Source of the DNA: a marine gamma proteobacterium HTCC2148
Lineage (GTDB): Bacteria > Pseudomonadota > Gammaproteobacteria > Pseudomonadales > Halieaceae
Reading direction: 5' to 3'
DNA: 64,000 nt
Assembly: GCA_000156295.1 (NCBI GenBank)
Contig: DS999224.1
Coordinates: 268,017-332,016, forward strand
In this document: one piece after another, positions 35,819 through 45,609 of the stretch
Position numbering within the stretch: the first letter of the stretch is position 1
Layout of the letters: every line of letters starts with the position of its first letter
The notes under the pieces: generated by a model
The model's database searches: none
Told to the model about the DNA's origin: nothing
The model's input: only the letters and a program-made list of their open reading frames with translations
Program-made: the position numbers and the translations under genes

Positions 35819-36958
35819 ATGAAACATAAGCCAAAAAGAATAGCCATTCTTCTTCCTGACCTCGCTGGCGGTGGCGCTGAGCGCGTGAGTATCGATCTCG
35901 CCCACGAGTTTACCCGTGCAGGTCATGACGTAGAATTTGTGCTTATGCGCATGGATGGTGAGCTCTTGCCCGAGGCTCATGAGTCGTTTTCGGTGGTCGA
36001 TTTAGGCACGCCACGTGCTCGGCAGTTGGCGCTGCCCCTTGCCCGTTACTTACGTCATGCACAGCCTGATGCGCTACTAGTGGGGATATGGCCGTTGACA
36101 ACAATTGCAGCCCTCGTGGCGCGCATATCTGGTTTCCGTGGCAATGTCACTGTGAGCGAGCATGGGATATTGTCTGCACAATATATGACTTGGGGTAAGG
36201 CTCATCGTATGGCCTTGCGTGCCAGCATGGCCATGGGTTATCGCCTTGCGGATGCACGCATCGGCGTATCCGTCGGTGTCGTTAGAGACATCGCGCTTCT
36301 GGCCAAGATGCCCGAGAGTGACTTTCAGGTGGTCAACAATCCGGTTGCCCCCAGACCGAAACCCGATCTGCAGGTATTAGCTGAGATCGACGCGCGATGG
36401 GGTGTCCCACCTGGCGCGAGAATTCTCACGGTAGGAAGTTTTAAACCGGTCAAAAATCATCCTCTTTTATTGCGCGCCTTTGCTAAGCTTATCCAGAATA
36501 GAACCGAGGCGCGGCTCATCTTTCTGGGTGCAGGAGACGGTGAGACCAAGCTGCGGACTATGGCGCATGAGTTGGGAATTAGCGAGCAAGTGATTTTTGC
36601 AGGGTTCCACAATGATCCAACTTCATTTTATTGTACGGCTGACCTGTTTGTGCTGTCGTCCGATTATGAAGGCTTTGGTAATGTGATCGTCGAGGCGCTA
36701 GCCTGCGGTACGCCAGTTGTGTCCACCGATTGCCCCTCCGGTCCAGCTGAAATTTTGCAAGACGGACGCTATGGAGCGTTGGTTCCTGTTGGTGATGCAA
36801 CAGCGTTAGCAGATGCCATGGAGACATCACTTGGTCGAGTTCATGATGCTAATCGACTGATTCAAAGGGCGCAAGCATTCGAGCCTCACATAGCGGCTGA
36901 GAAATACCTTGATCTCATGTTCCCCACAAAAAAGCGAGAGGCGTCGGGTCCACAATAA
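35819..36958 (+). CDS. Glycosyltransferase family 4
   Basis: 379 aa. N-terminal Rossmann half begins IAILLPDLAGGGAERV (a common GT4 donor-loop mark); the C-terminal half has GSFKPVKNHPLLLRAFAKL and the E-x7-E motif in EGFGNVIVEALACGTPVV (about 283-300). A retaining GT-B enzyme adding one sugar from a nucleotide donor to the lipid-linked repeat unit in the cytoplasm. Donor and acceptor cannot be told from sequence. Confidence 0.9.
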   Translation: MKHKPKRIAILLPDLAGGGAERVSIDLAHEFTRAGHDVEFVLMRMDGELLPEAHESFSVVDLGTPRARQLALPLARYLRHAQPDALLVGIWPLTTIAALVARISGFRGNVTVSEHGILSAQYMTWGKAHRMALRASMAMGYRLADARIGVSVGVVRDIALLAKMPESDFQVVNNPVAPRPKPDLQVLAEIDARWGVPPGARILTVGSFKPVKNHPLLLRAFAKLIQNRTEARLIFLGAGDGETKLRTMAHELGISEQVIFAGFHNDPTSFYCTADLFVLSSDYEGFGNVIVEALACGTPVVSTDCPSGPAEILQDGRYGALVPVGDATALADAMETSLGRVHDANRLIQRAQAFEPHIAAEKYLDLMFPTKKREASGPQ

Positions 36959-37031
36959 CTGCCGTACAGCAATCCTTTTTAGATAAACTGGAAGGGCACG
37001 AATTTAACGATAGATTATTTGGTGATTCAGA

Positions 37032-37628
37032 TTGAGTCGATTTACTGCGTTTCTGCTTGGACTGAGTGTTGGCACCTTAGCAACATACACTGTTATTGCA
37101 CTGTTAGTTTTTCGAATTCCAGACTGGCTTGTTTTAGCTAATCAGCCAGAAAAGGCAGAAGTCGGGGTGGTATTGGGAGGAGGAGGGGGTAGCCGTTTAC
37201 GCGCTGGCCTGTCCTTGTATGACGCCGGTTTTGTTAGTCAATTGCTGCTCGTAGATGGTAAAAAAAGTGCGTGGGAGCATATACAGAAAAATTTATGTCT
37301 GGACTGTGCTATTGACGGTAAAGATGTGAGGGTCTTGGAAGGTTCCACAAACACGTTAAGTGATGCCGAGCTTGTGGAGCAATTTTGCTTAGAGAATAGG
37401 GTGAGTAGCTTGTTGATCATCACTGATCCGTACCATACAAGACGAGCCTCATTGATCTTTCATTCACGAATTAGCCTGTCGCAAGTCAATATTTTGGTGG
37501 TGAGCTCAGGCGACTATGCGAATTACATGTCTCCTGAAGAGCTATGGTGGACAGATGAATCCACTCTGCAAGTGGTACTGGCCGAAACGAGTAAGATCGC
37601 CTTTATGTTCTTGAAGAGGTGGGTGTAG
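37032..37628 (+). CDS. DUF218 (YdcF/SanA-like) membrane protein in the polysaccharide locus
   Basis: 198 aa, TTG start at 37032 with little ribosome-site support. One N-terminal membrane helix (LLGLSVGTLATYTVIALLVF) then the DUF218 fold: VVLGGGGGSRLRAGLSLY, LLLVDGK, and SSLLIITDPYHTRRASLIF. The family is uncharacterised but linked to envelope or polysaccharide metabolism. Codes for an odd CLDCAID insertion. A second DUF218 gene is at 50.7 kb. Confidence 0.75.
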   Translation: MSRFTAFLLGLSVGTLATYTVIALLVFRIPDWLVLANQPEKAEVGVVLGGGGGSRLRAGLSLYDAGFVSQLLLVDGKKSAWEHIQKNLCLDCAIDGKDVRVLEGSTNTLSDAELVEQFCLENRVSSLLIITDPYHTRRASLIFHSRISLSQVNILVVSSGDYANYMSPEELWWTDESTLQVVLAETSKIAFMFLKRWV

Positions 37629-37775
37629 GTATTCAATACAGTAAAAATGCGCGTGCTTTTTTCCTTTCAAGAAATAGAGAAGCGCGTTGCCCTTTTTCTG
37701 AAAGCTCCAGCACAAATGTGCATGGGTAATGGCATGCAAAAACTCAGCAAATTTTCGAACGAAGGTTGATCGCCC

Positions 37776-38975
37776 TTGAAGATCCTCTATTTGACGCGCA
37801 ATGGTTTGTTGGAACCCCTGGGACAAAGCCAGGTATTTTCTTATCTGCGAGGCCTATCTGCTGATTACACTATCACTCTGATTACCTATGAGAAGGCCGC
37901 AGATATGGCAGACGCTGGAGCTATGGCTAGAGCTATGAAGCAGTGTGAATCGTTTGGTATTCGATGGCTCCCCAGACGTTTTAGGTTTCATCCCAGATTT
38001 TTAGCGTCGGCTCTGAGTATGCTCGATATGGCACTGCTCGCTTGGAGAGAGGTGCGGCAGGGTGAAGCAAGGCTCATCCATGCTCGATCTTATATTCCCG
38101 CAGCAGTCGCACTCCTGGTTCATCGATTGACTGGGGTACCCTTTGTGTTTGATATGCGTGCGCTCTGGCCGGAGGAGCTTATCACCGCCCGACGATTGCG
38201 GCGTGATAGTTTGGCCCATAAAGCGATTACATGGGCGGAGCGTGCCTGCCTTCGCGAAGCTGCAGGTGTGGTTTCGCTCACTCAAGCTGCTGTTGAATAC
38301 CTACAGCAGACCTATCCAGATGAACTCGCCGGTCAGAAGATGATTGTGATACCTACTTGTGCAGACCTCCAGAGGTTTAAGCCATCAGAGCGGCATGAAT
38401 CGCAAGCCCGTGTGCACGGCTGTATTGGCACTGTGCTTAGTGGCTGGTTTCGGATGGATTGGCTTGCTTCCTGGGTGCGGGTGGCACTCCGTGGGAATAC
38501 TTCCTCCAGGTTTGATATCGTGACCCTTGATGACCAGAAAGAGATTCGCAGACAGATCGACCCTGAGGGTGAATATGGTGATAGATTGAGCATCAGGGCC
38601 TGTCCATCAGAGCAAATGCCACCGGTTTTGCATGGACATTCTTTATCGGTAATGTTCTTTACTGATGGCTTGAGTAAGTTGGGGAGCTCTCCCACGCGCA
38701 TGGCCGAAGTGCTAGGTTCGGGGCTGCCGGTAGTAGTGAGCGCGGGTATTGGGGATGTGGCACAGATGGTAGCCGAATATAGAGTGGGGGTGGTTGTCTC
38801 AGATAACTCTGAAGAGGAGATGCATCGAGCCTATGGTGAGTTGGAAGATCTTCTTCTGGAAGCTGATTTAACTGAGCGTTGCCGCAGAATAGCGGAGTTA
38901 GTGTTTTCTTTGGAGCTTGGGGTTAAAAGCTATCGGACGCTTTACCAATCTGTGTTGGGTGATCCTCTAAACTGA
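37776..38975 (+). CDS. Glycosyltransferase family 4
   Basis: 399 aa, TTG start at 37776. MKILYLTRNGLLEPLGQSQV starts the GT4 N-terminal domain; FDMRALWPEE is a family-like acceptor loop. The C-terminal donor half is less regular: RMAEVLGSGLPVV near 308-320 takes the place of the usual E-x7-E motif and the domain contains no clear GxxxxxKG signature, so it is a divergent member. Preceded by 147 bases without a gene. Confidence 0.83.
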   Translation: MKILYLTRNGLLEPLGQSQVFSYLRGLSADYTITLITYEKAADMADAGAMARAMKQCESFGIRWLPRRFRFHPRFLASALSMLDMALLAWREVRQGEARLIHARSYIPAAVALLVHRLTGVPFVFDMRALWPEELITARRLRRDSLAHKAITWAERACLREAAGVVSLTQAAVEYLQQTYPDELAGQKMIVIPTCADLQRFKPSERHESQARVHGCIGTVLSGWFRMDWLASWVRVALRGNTSSRFDIVTLDDQKEIRRQIDPEGEYGDRLSIRACPSEQMPPVLHGHSLSVMFFTDGLSKLGSSPTRMAEVLGSGLPVVVSAGIGDVAQMVAEYRVGVVVSDNSEEEMHRAYGELEDLLLEADLTERCRRIAELVFSLELGVKSYRTLYQSVLGDPLN

Positions 38976-39027
38976 AGTCTGTATCCTTAGAACCGAGAAT
39001 CAATTCAAAGGTTTTGACAAAAAATCA

Positions 39028-40125
39028 ATGAAAGTCACAGACGCACCGACGATATTATTCTTGACTAAATATTCACGCAAAGGTGCCAGCAGTCGTTATC
39101 GCACATTGCAATATGTCCCATATTTTGAAGATGCTGGATTCCATTGCAATGTGTCTACGTTGTTTGAAGATGACTATCTCGAACATCGCTATCAATACGG
39201 TAAAGCCAGTGTTGGTATTGTGTTGAGGTCTTACTTGCGCAGGTTGAGGACTTTGCTGCGGGCGAGAGACTATGACATGTTAGTGATCGAGTACGAACTT
39301 TTTCCTTACCTTCCAGCTTTAGCAACCCGAATATTGAGATGGTTCGGTGTTCGCTATACATTGGACTACGATGACGCGATATTTCATCAATATGATAACC
39401 ACCGCTCGTTTATTATCAGATATCTTCTAAGCAAGAAAATTTCTAATGTGATGCGGGGGTCTCAGGTTGTGATTGTCGGTAACAATTATCTCGCTGACTA
39501 TGCAAGTGCAGCAGGAGCGAAAAGAGTCGAAGTTGTGCCCACGGTTTTAGCTTTAAAATCATATCCTGTGCCATGCCAAAGGTCTCGTGCGGATGCTGTA
39601 TTTAAAATTGGGTGGATTGGCTCTCCTTCTACAGCTAAATATCTCAAAGCGATCGCTCCCGCTCTAGCCGAAGTTTGCTCTGGTGGTCAGGCGCGTGTGG
39701 TTCTCATTGGGTCTGGGCCTTGCAGTTTATGCGGAGTGCCGATTGATATTATTGAGTGGAGTGAGGAGACTGAGGTTGCTGAATTAAATCAGATTGATGT
39801 TGGAATAATGCCGCTGCCTGATGAATTATGGGCGCGTGGTAAGTGTGGATTTAAGTTGATCCAATACATGGCCTGCGGCTTGCCCGTTGTGGCGTCCCCG
39901 GTCGGAATCAACAGAGAAATTGTAGAACATGAGCACAATGGCTACCTAACAACTGACCACGCATCCTGGGTAGATGCCCTGACTGAGTTGCGTGACAACA
40001 AAGCTATTGGAGAAAAAATGGGTCGACGTGGTCGAGCGATAGTGGAGAGTAATTATAATTTGGAGATCAGCGCTACTAAGTTGTTAGGGGTGTTGAATGC
40101 CACTGTATCTCTTATCAGGGACTGA
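39028..40125 (+). CDS. Glycosyltransferase family 4
   Basis: 365 aa. TILFLTKYSRKGASSRYR opens the protein (ASSRYR is frequent in one GT4 subgroup); the donor domain has FKIGWIGSPSTAKYL and KLIQYMACGLPVVASPVG near 276-293. The gene is visibly richer in A+T than the core genes to the left. Three bases separate it from the AsnB-type gene, so they are co-transcribed. Confidence 0.87.
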   Translation: MKVTDAPTILFLTKYSRKGASSRYRTLQYVPYFEDAGFHCNVSTLFEDDYLEHRYQYGKASVGIVLRSYLRRLRTLLRARDYDMLVIEYELFPYLPALATRILRWFGVRYTLDYDDAIFHQYDNHRSFIIRYLLSKKISNVMRGSQVVIVGNNYLADYASAAGAKRVEVVPTVLALKSYPVPCQRSRADAVFKIGWIGSPSTAKYLKAIAPALAEVCSGGQARVVLIGSGPCSLCGVPIDIIEWSEETEVAELNQIDVGIMPLPDELWARGKCGFKLIQYMACGLPVVASPVGINREIVEHEHNGYLTTDHASWVDALTELRDNKAIGEKMGRRGRAIVESNYNLEISATKLLGVLNATVSLIRD

Positions 40126-40128
40126 AAT

Positions 40129-42075
40129 ATGTGCGGCTTAGCGGGGTTTTATAGCGGCGATCCGTCGGAAAATTCGGAGCGTGTCATCGAGGTGATGACT
40201 AGCTCTTTATTTCGACGCGGGCCTGACGAATCAGGAGTCTGGCTCGATGCCCCTGAAGCTTTAGTGGCACTGGGCCACCGACGGCTTGCTATTTTAGATC
40301 TAACGAAAGCCGGCCATCAACCTATGCACTCTGCCAGTGGACGCTACGTGTTGGCATTTAACGGAGAGATTTATAATCATTTAGACTTGAGAGCAAAGTT
40401 AGACGGAAGCAACCTGTATGCAGTTGCCTGGTGTGGGCGTTCTGACACTGAAACCCTTCTTGCGTGTATAGAAGCTTGGGGGTTTCAACAAGCGCTTGAA
40501 GCCATTACTGGGATGTTTGCTATTGCTGTTTGGGACAGGGAACAACAATCTCTGTTGTTGGCCCGCGATCGATTGGGTGAAAAACCGCTTTACTATGGCT
40601 GGCAGGGCAATACCTTCCTGTTTGGCTCGGAACTGAAGGCCCTGAAGGTGCACCCCGCGTTTGAGGCCGAAGTAGACCGTGGCGCTTTATCTCTGTTTTT
40701 GCGTCATAACTTTATCCCGGCGCCTTACTCGATATATCAAAATATATACAAACTTCCAGCGGGAACCTGGCTAGAGATTAACGCTGGGGATACCGAGGCT
40801 GTCCCTCAGCCTTTCTGGCAGTTGTCGGCCGCGGCAGAGGCCGGCGCAGCCGCCCCTTTTCTGGGCAATGACACAGAAGCCCTGGAAGAGCTTGAAAAAG
40901 TTATGTTAGAGGCAGTGCGTGGCCAGATGCTGGCGGATGTGCCACTTGGAGCGTTGTTGTCCGGTGGGGTCGATTCTTCGGCTGTTTGTGCGTTAATGCA
41001 GGCTCACAACAGCCTTCCAATAAACACGTTTACCATCGGCTTTGATGAGGAGCAGTACAATGAGGCAGAGCATGCCCGGGCGGTGGCGAAGCACCTTGGT
41101 ACGAATCACAATGAATTGTACCTGAGCGCAAATGATGCGCTGAATCTGGTACCTGAGCTGCCTCGCATATGGGATGAGCCGTTCGCTGATTCCTCTCAAC
41201 TTCCTACGCATTTGGTTATGCAACTTGCTAAAAAAGAAGTGACAGTAGCACTATCCGGCGATGGAGGAGATGAATTATTTGGCGGATATAACCGCCATTT
41301 TCATGCGCCGCGTCTCCGCAGAAAGTTGGGTTGGATGCCAGGGCCGTTGCGTAAATGTGTGGGCGCAATGTTAACAACAGTGCCGGCGTCAGTCCTGAAT
41401 AAATCTCTGGGTCCATGGGCGAATAAACGAGGCATGGCCCTCCCGGGGGAAAAGGCTCATAAGCTCGGTCGAAAATTGCGGCATGTAGACTTCAGCAGTA
41501 TTGATGACATATACGCGTCATTGATGACCGAGTGGCCCAGCGCTCATGCCGTGGTTGTGGACGGTTATATGCCTACTAACCTGCTCGATACTCGAGGAAG
41601 CTGGCCACAGCTGGAGGACTCCGTAGAGCGGATGATGGCTCTAGATGCCATGATGTACTTGCCGGACGACGTTCTGGTGAAGGTTGATAGGGCTGCTATG
41701 GCTGTTTCACTCGAAACCCGTGCACCTTTTTTAGATCATAATCTTGTGGAGTTTGCCTGGCAGTTGCCTATGCACATGAAGCAGCGCCATGGGCAGGGGA
41801 AGTGGCTGTTGCGCCGGCTTCTCGATCGGCATGTGCCCAGTAAGTTAATTGAGCGCCCGAAAATGGGTTTTGGTATTCCGTTGGATCAATGGCTGCGGGG
41901 CCCGCTGCGCGATTGGACAGAGAATCTGTTGGATGAAGAGCGCTTAGCAAACGAAGGTTTTTTTCATCCTGCCCCCATTCGCGCTGCATGGCACGAACAC
42001 TGTCACGCAGGCGTCAATAACGGTTATCGATTGTGGTCTATTCTTATGTTTCAGTCTTGGCTGGAGGTGCAGTAG
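40129..42075 (+). CDS. Glutamine-hydrolysing asparagine synthetase-like amidotransferase (AsnB family)
   Basis: 648 aa. MCGLAGFYSG keeps the nucleophile Cys2 after Met removal; RRGPDESG, FNGEIYNH and LARDRLGEKPLYY complete the glutaminase domain, and LSGGVDSSA near 277 plus ALSGDGGDELFGGYNRH form the ATP-dependent synthetase part. In polysaccharide loci such enzymes (WbpS-type) amidate uronic acid sugars. With the UDP-GalNAcA genes at 45.6-47.9 kb this suggests a hexuronamide in the polymer. Unlike the lasso cyclase at 21.4 kb it can use glutamine. Confidence 0.9.
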   Translation: MCGLAGFYSGDPSENSERVIEVMTSSLFRRGPDESGVWLDAPEALVALGHRRLAILDLTKAGHQPMHSASGRYVLAFNGEIYNHLDLRAKLDGSNLYAVAWCGRSDTETLLACIEAWGFQQALEAITGMFAIAVWDREQQSLLLARDRLGEKPLYYGWQGNTFLFGSELKALKVHPAFEAEVDRGALSLFLRHNFIPAPYSIYQNIYKLPAGTWLEINAGDTEAVPQPFWQLSAAAEAGAAAPFLGNDTEALEELEKVMLEAVRGQMLADVPLGALLSGGVDSSAVCALMQAHNSLPINTFTIGFDEEQYNEAEHARAVAKHLGTNHNELYLSANDALNLVPELPRIWDEPFADSSQLPTHLVMQLAKKEVTVALSGDGGDELFGGYNRHFHAPRLRRKLGWMPGPLRKCVGAMLTTVPASVLNKSLGPWANKRGMALPGEKAHKLGRKLRHVDFSSIDDIYASLMTEWPSAHAVVVDGYMPTNLLDTRGSWPQLEDSVERMMALDAMMYLPDDVLVKVDRAAMAVSLETRAPFLDHNLVEFAWQLPMHMKQRHGQGKWLLRRLLDRHVPSKLIERPKMGFGIPLDQWLRGPLRDWTENLLDEERLANEGFFHPAPIRAAWHEHCHAGVNNGYRLWSILMFQSWLEVQ

Positions 42076-42085
42076 GTAGTTCGAT

Positions 42086-43141
42086 ATGTGGCCTTATTGG
42101 TTTATGTTTTTTCTTGCGGCTCTCGGGGTGATTGCTTCACTGCGTGACCTTAGTGGTGAGCGAACAAACAGTGAGCATCGTCTGGCCTGGGTCGCAGTTT
42201 TAATAATTTTCACGCTGATGATTGGCTTTCGGCATGATGTCGGTGGAGACTGGGCCAATTACGCTAGGCATTTTAACCATATCAGTTTCATGACTTTTGA
42301 TGAGGCTCTGCAGTACACAGATCCGGGTTATTATTTGTTGAATTGGGTAGTGGCTAGGGCAGGCGGGACAATCTACTCGGTAAATCTCGTTTGCGCTGTA
42401 CTGGTCGTATGGGGGGTTGGTCATTTTTGTAGGCAGCAGCCGATGCCTTGGCTTTCCTTGCTGGTATCGGTTCCGTACCTGCTCGTCGTTGTGGCTATGG
42501 GTTACAGTCGACAAAGTGTGGCGTTAGGGATGGCCCTTATAGCCCTCACTTACTTGGGCAAGCACCAGACATTGAAATTTGTAGTTTACGTTCTGCTGGG
42601 CGCCTTATTCCATAAATCCGCTGTGCTATTACTGCCTATTGCAGCGTTGTCCGCGACTACTAGTAGAATATACACGTTCATCTGGGTGTGTGTTGTGGCC
42701 GCGAGCGGAGCATATTTCTTGGTTCTGGATTCCGCGGAAATTCTTTGGGAAAACTATGTGGAGGCTAATTATCGTTCCCAGGGTGGTTTAATTAGAGTGC
42801 TGATGAACGCAGTCCCCTCAATAATACTGATTGCGCTCAGAAAGTGGCTTTTCTATAGCGATACTGAGAGAAAGCTGTGGGTGTGGTTGGCCATATTTTC
42901 TCTAGCTACGGTGCCGCTGGTGACAATTTCATCAACAGCAGTAGACAGAATTGCCCTGTATTTTATTCCGTTACAGTTATTTACTTTTTCTCGCCTGCCC
43001 TTTTTAGCGAACCGAATCGAGTGGCGACAATTGCTGACAATTGGTGTGGTGGCTTACTATGCACTAGTGCAGTTTGTCTGGTTAAATTTTGCTTCACATG
43101 CTTTTGCCTGGCTACCGTATCAAAGTTATTTTAACCTGTGA
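42086..43141 (+). CDS. EpsG-family polysaccharide polymerase (Wzy)
   Basis: 351 aa, about 9-10 membrane helices. The EpsG signature is seen as IGFRHDVGGDWANYARHF near residues 45-62 and YSRQSVALGMALIAL near 137-151. Such proteins polymerise undecaprenyl-linked repeat units. Its stop overlaps or abuts the start region of the next glycosyltransferase. Confidence 0.85.
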   Translation: MWPYWFMFFLAALGVIASLRDLSGERTNSEHRLAWVAVLIIFTLMIGFRHDVGGDWANYARHFNHISFMTFDEALQYTDPGYYLLNWVVARAGGTIYSVNLVCAVLVVWGVGHFCRQQPMPWLSLLVSVPYLLVVVAMGYSRQSVALGMALIALTYLGKHQTLKFVVYVLLGALFHKSAVLLLPIAALSATTSRIYTFIWVCVVAASGAYFLVLDSAEILWENYVEANYRSQGGLIRVLMNAVPSIILIALRKWLFYSDTERKLWVWLAIFSLATVPLVTISSTAVDRIALYFIPLQLFTFSRLPFLANRIEWRQLLTIGVVAYYALVQFVWLNFASHAFAWLPYQSYFNL

Positions 43142-43170
43142 AAGGGCAAGTTTATGCCTCTGGCTATCGC

Positions 43171-44301
43171 ATGAAAATTGTCACTCTCTCGGCTAATACC
43201 TCATGGTATTTGTACAACTTTCGAGCGTCTACTATTCGTTGCTTTATCAAGAAGGGCTATCGAGTGATCTGTCTTTCTCCGGAGGACGACTATAGCCAAA
43301 AATTAAAAGATGACCTCGGTTGCGAATGGTTGCCTTTAGTTATGAGCAATCAGGGAAGAAATCCCTTTAAAGACGCAGGTTTGGTTGTCCAGTTCTGGCG
43401 TTACTACCGTCAATTGCGGCCGGCTGCGGCCTTGCACTTTACGATCAAAAACAATGTATACGGTACCTGGGCTGCCCGAACTCTGGGCGTGCTCGCTATC
43501 AATAACGTGTCAGGCTTGGGTACAGCATTTATACGCAGAGGGCTAAGTTCGGCAGCGGTGCGCTTGCTATACAAGGTCAGTCAGCCACTTGCATACCGGG
43601 TGTTCTGCCAGAATGCAGAGGATATGAAGAAGCTCGCGGATTTGAAACTAGTTCCTCTGTCACGACTGGAATTGTTGCCGGGCTCAGGTGTAGATTTACG
43701 GCGGTTTCATCCTGGCTTAAAAAAAGATCACACTGGCCCGTTTCGTTTTCTCTTTGCTGGACGAATGCTGGCCGACAAAGGGCTAAATGAGCTCATTGCA
43801 GCTGTAAGGGCAATTAATGCCGAGTGTGTAAGGTGTACACTTTGGTTGTCTGGATTTGCGGACGTGGAAAACGTTTCTGCTGTCACAAGTGCCCAGTTGT
43901 CTGAATGGAGTCGAGAGCCAGGAGTTAAATGGCTTGGCCCTAGTGATTCAATGGAAGATGTCTATGCACAGGTAGATTGCGTAGTGTTGCCGTCATATCG
44001 TGAGGGAATGCCGCGTAGTTTACTAGAAGCAGGTGCTATGGGGTTGCCGGTAGTGACTACAAGTGTACCTGGTTGTAAGGACGTGGTTGAAGATAGAGTT
44101 AACGGGCTGGTGTGCGAGGTCAAGTCTAGTGAGTCCTTGCGACTTGCCATGGCATCTATGCTGGAAATGACACAAGAAAAACGCGCGAAAATGGGCGAGC
44201 AGGGACGTAGGCTCGTTTCTTCGAAGTTTGATGAAAAAATAGTCGTCGACGCGACTCTGCGGGCTGTCGAGGCAGCAGTAACTGCCCGTAAATATAATTA
44301 G
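43171..44301 (+). CDS. Glycosyltransferase family 4 (PglA-like)
   Basis: 376 aa from ATG 43171 (MKIVTLSANTSWYLYNFR), chosen because relatives begin MK-I/L; GTG 43138, overlapping the previous stop, would add 11 residues. NVSGLGTAFI, LPGSGVDLRRFHP, FLFAGRMLADKGLNELI and EGMPRSLLEAGAMGLPVV (277-294) are strong matches to the PglA/TuaC-like group that transfers HexNAc sugars. Last gene of the + strand polysaccharide block; a 222-base gap with no recognised feature separates it from the convergent operon. Confidence 0.9.
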   Translation: MKIVTLSANTSWYLYNFRASTIRCFIKKGYRVICLSPEDDYSQKLKDDLGCEWLPLVMSNQGRNPFKDAGLVVQFWRYYRQLRPAAALHFTIKNNVYGTWAARTLGVLAINNVSGLGTAFIRRGLSSAAVRLLYKVSQPLAYRVFCQNAEDMKKLADLKLVPLSRLELLPGSGVDLRRFHPGLKKDHTGPFRFLFAGRMLADKGLNELIAAVRAINAECVRCTLWLSGFADVENVSAVTSAQLSEWSREPGVKWLGPSDSMEDVYAQVDCVVLPSYREGMPRSLLEAGAMGLPVVTTSVPGCKDVVEDRVNGLVCEVKSSESLRLAMASMLEMTQEKRAKMGEQGRRLVSSKFDEKIVVDATLRAVEAAVTARKYN

Positions 44302-44523
44302 CCAGTTGCTTGATTAGGTTTGGGTTATCATTTTTTGGCTTTAGATTGCGTAGTTTCTTCGATAGTCTGTAAATTCACGAGTTGAGTTTTGATGACAATT
44401 TTACTACTCCTCTGACACAAGTATCCCCTTGGTCTTTGACACTTCAGATGCAGTTGTGGGTCCTCTGCGGTCAGTTAGAGAACGTTCTATAGGCCGATTC
44501 AATGCATATTGGTTTCTGAGTTG

Positions 44524-45609
44524 CTATTGGAGTCGCCTAAGATAGGCTGGCAGTTTCGCGGGGCTGTGAAGAAACGAGCTCATAAGATGCAACGCTCTAG
44601 CGTGAGCGTCCAACAGGTTGGCGATGGTAGGTGAGTTGTAGCGCTTTTGTAATATCTGTAATTGAACTGCGGTTTTACGAGGATTTATGCGGGCACCGTT
44701 CGCAGGATACAGCATTAAAGCTTCTATGATATTCGAAAAAACTGCGTGAGCGTCACTACACTGTCGCGGCAGCGAGTTCCAATCAATAAATTCTTTTCCA
44801 GTTTCGGAAAGCCTAATGTAATCGCAGGCCTCTCGAATAGGAATTGTACGGCGAACCAAGTGTCCATCGTGTACCACCTTGCCTAGTATCAGGTGTGTGA
44901 TCTGGTGATCAAAACTAGGTGTTAGAAATCTTGCACCGTGACTTTGCTGGACTTGTGCTCTTTTAAATAGGGGCCCTAAAGGGTTTTTCTGCTGAAAACG
45001 TTTGGGTAGAAAATGCCGATGCAATTCTACAGAGGTTTCGTAACCCTCTTTGATGAGTGGTGGAAGATGATGGTGAGCGGCGCTGCTTTTTATCGCTGTT
45101 GACGTGTTTAGTAGTGATGTTGATTTGGAATAAGATTCAGCAGTTGTATTGCAGAAGTTGTAACCCTCGGCAAGGAAAATGTCAGCAGCTATTGCTAGTT
45201 GTTCCGGTTCTACCAGCAAATCGATGTCCACTTGTTTACGAAAGCCCAGGTCTTTTGTGCTGGGGTCTAGCAGTTGTACAGTGCCTTTCAAAAATAGCGG
45301 AGTAATTCCGGCCCGGTTCAGTTGAGTTGTGATTTTTAGAGCCTGCGCCTTAATCTGCATGTTGCGCACGGTGTTGTCTATTAGGGCGTGCTTGAGCTTG
45401 CTGCGCTGATGCTCACTTAAAGTGTCGGTACTCACCTGCTGATCATTGCACCTTACTGCAAGGGCAGGTAGCACGTCGTTCACTGCTGCTATATCAAACA
45501 GTGCTGGCAGTTGCCGATTCATCTCTGCCTGTATTAAGCGTTGATCATTTTGCCCGCCTAATACTTCGCAGAGTATGCTGAAAATAGACCAGTTAGAATT
45601 GTTGCTCAT
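44524..45609 (-). CDS. Nucleotidyltransferase family protein (NTP_transf_5-like)
   Basis: 361 aa from ATG 45609, 17 bases inside the end of the epimerase gene; upstream in-frame codons belong to that overlap. Motif [20 protein letters not shown] followed by VDIDLLV near residue 128 gives the Asp pair of the family, with a helical C-terminal half ([14 protein letters not shown]). Family enzymes are uncharacterised; they occur in kinase-containing lasso loci (paeninodin-type 'N' genes) and in polysaccharide loci with HprK/PqqD-like genes. Here it sits at the end of the sugar-nucleotide operon, away from the lasso genes, so either link is possible. Confidence 0.78.
   Translation of the reverse strand: MSNNSNWSIFSILCEVLGGQNDQRLIQAEMNRQLPALFDIAAVNDVLPALAVRCNDQQVSTDTLSEHQRSKLKHALIDNTVRNMQIKAQALKITTQLNRAGITPLFLKGTVQLLDPSTKDLGFRKQVDIDLLVEPEQLAIAADIFLAEGYNFCNTTAESYSKSTSLLNTSTAIKSSAAHHHLPPLIKEGYETSVELHRHFLPKRFQQKNPLGPLFKRAQVQQSHGARFLTPSFDHQITHLILGKVVHDGHLVRRTIPIREACDYIRLSETGKEFIDWNSLPRQCSDAHAVFSNIIEALMLYPANGARINPRKTAVQLQILQKRYNSPTIANLLDAHARALHLMSSFLHSPAKLPAYLRRLQ

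Noticed and set aside
37629-37775. Possible small gene between DUF218 gene and glycosyltransferase
   Set aside because: No frame with start, ribosome site and plausible protein was found.
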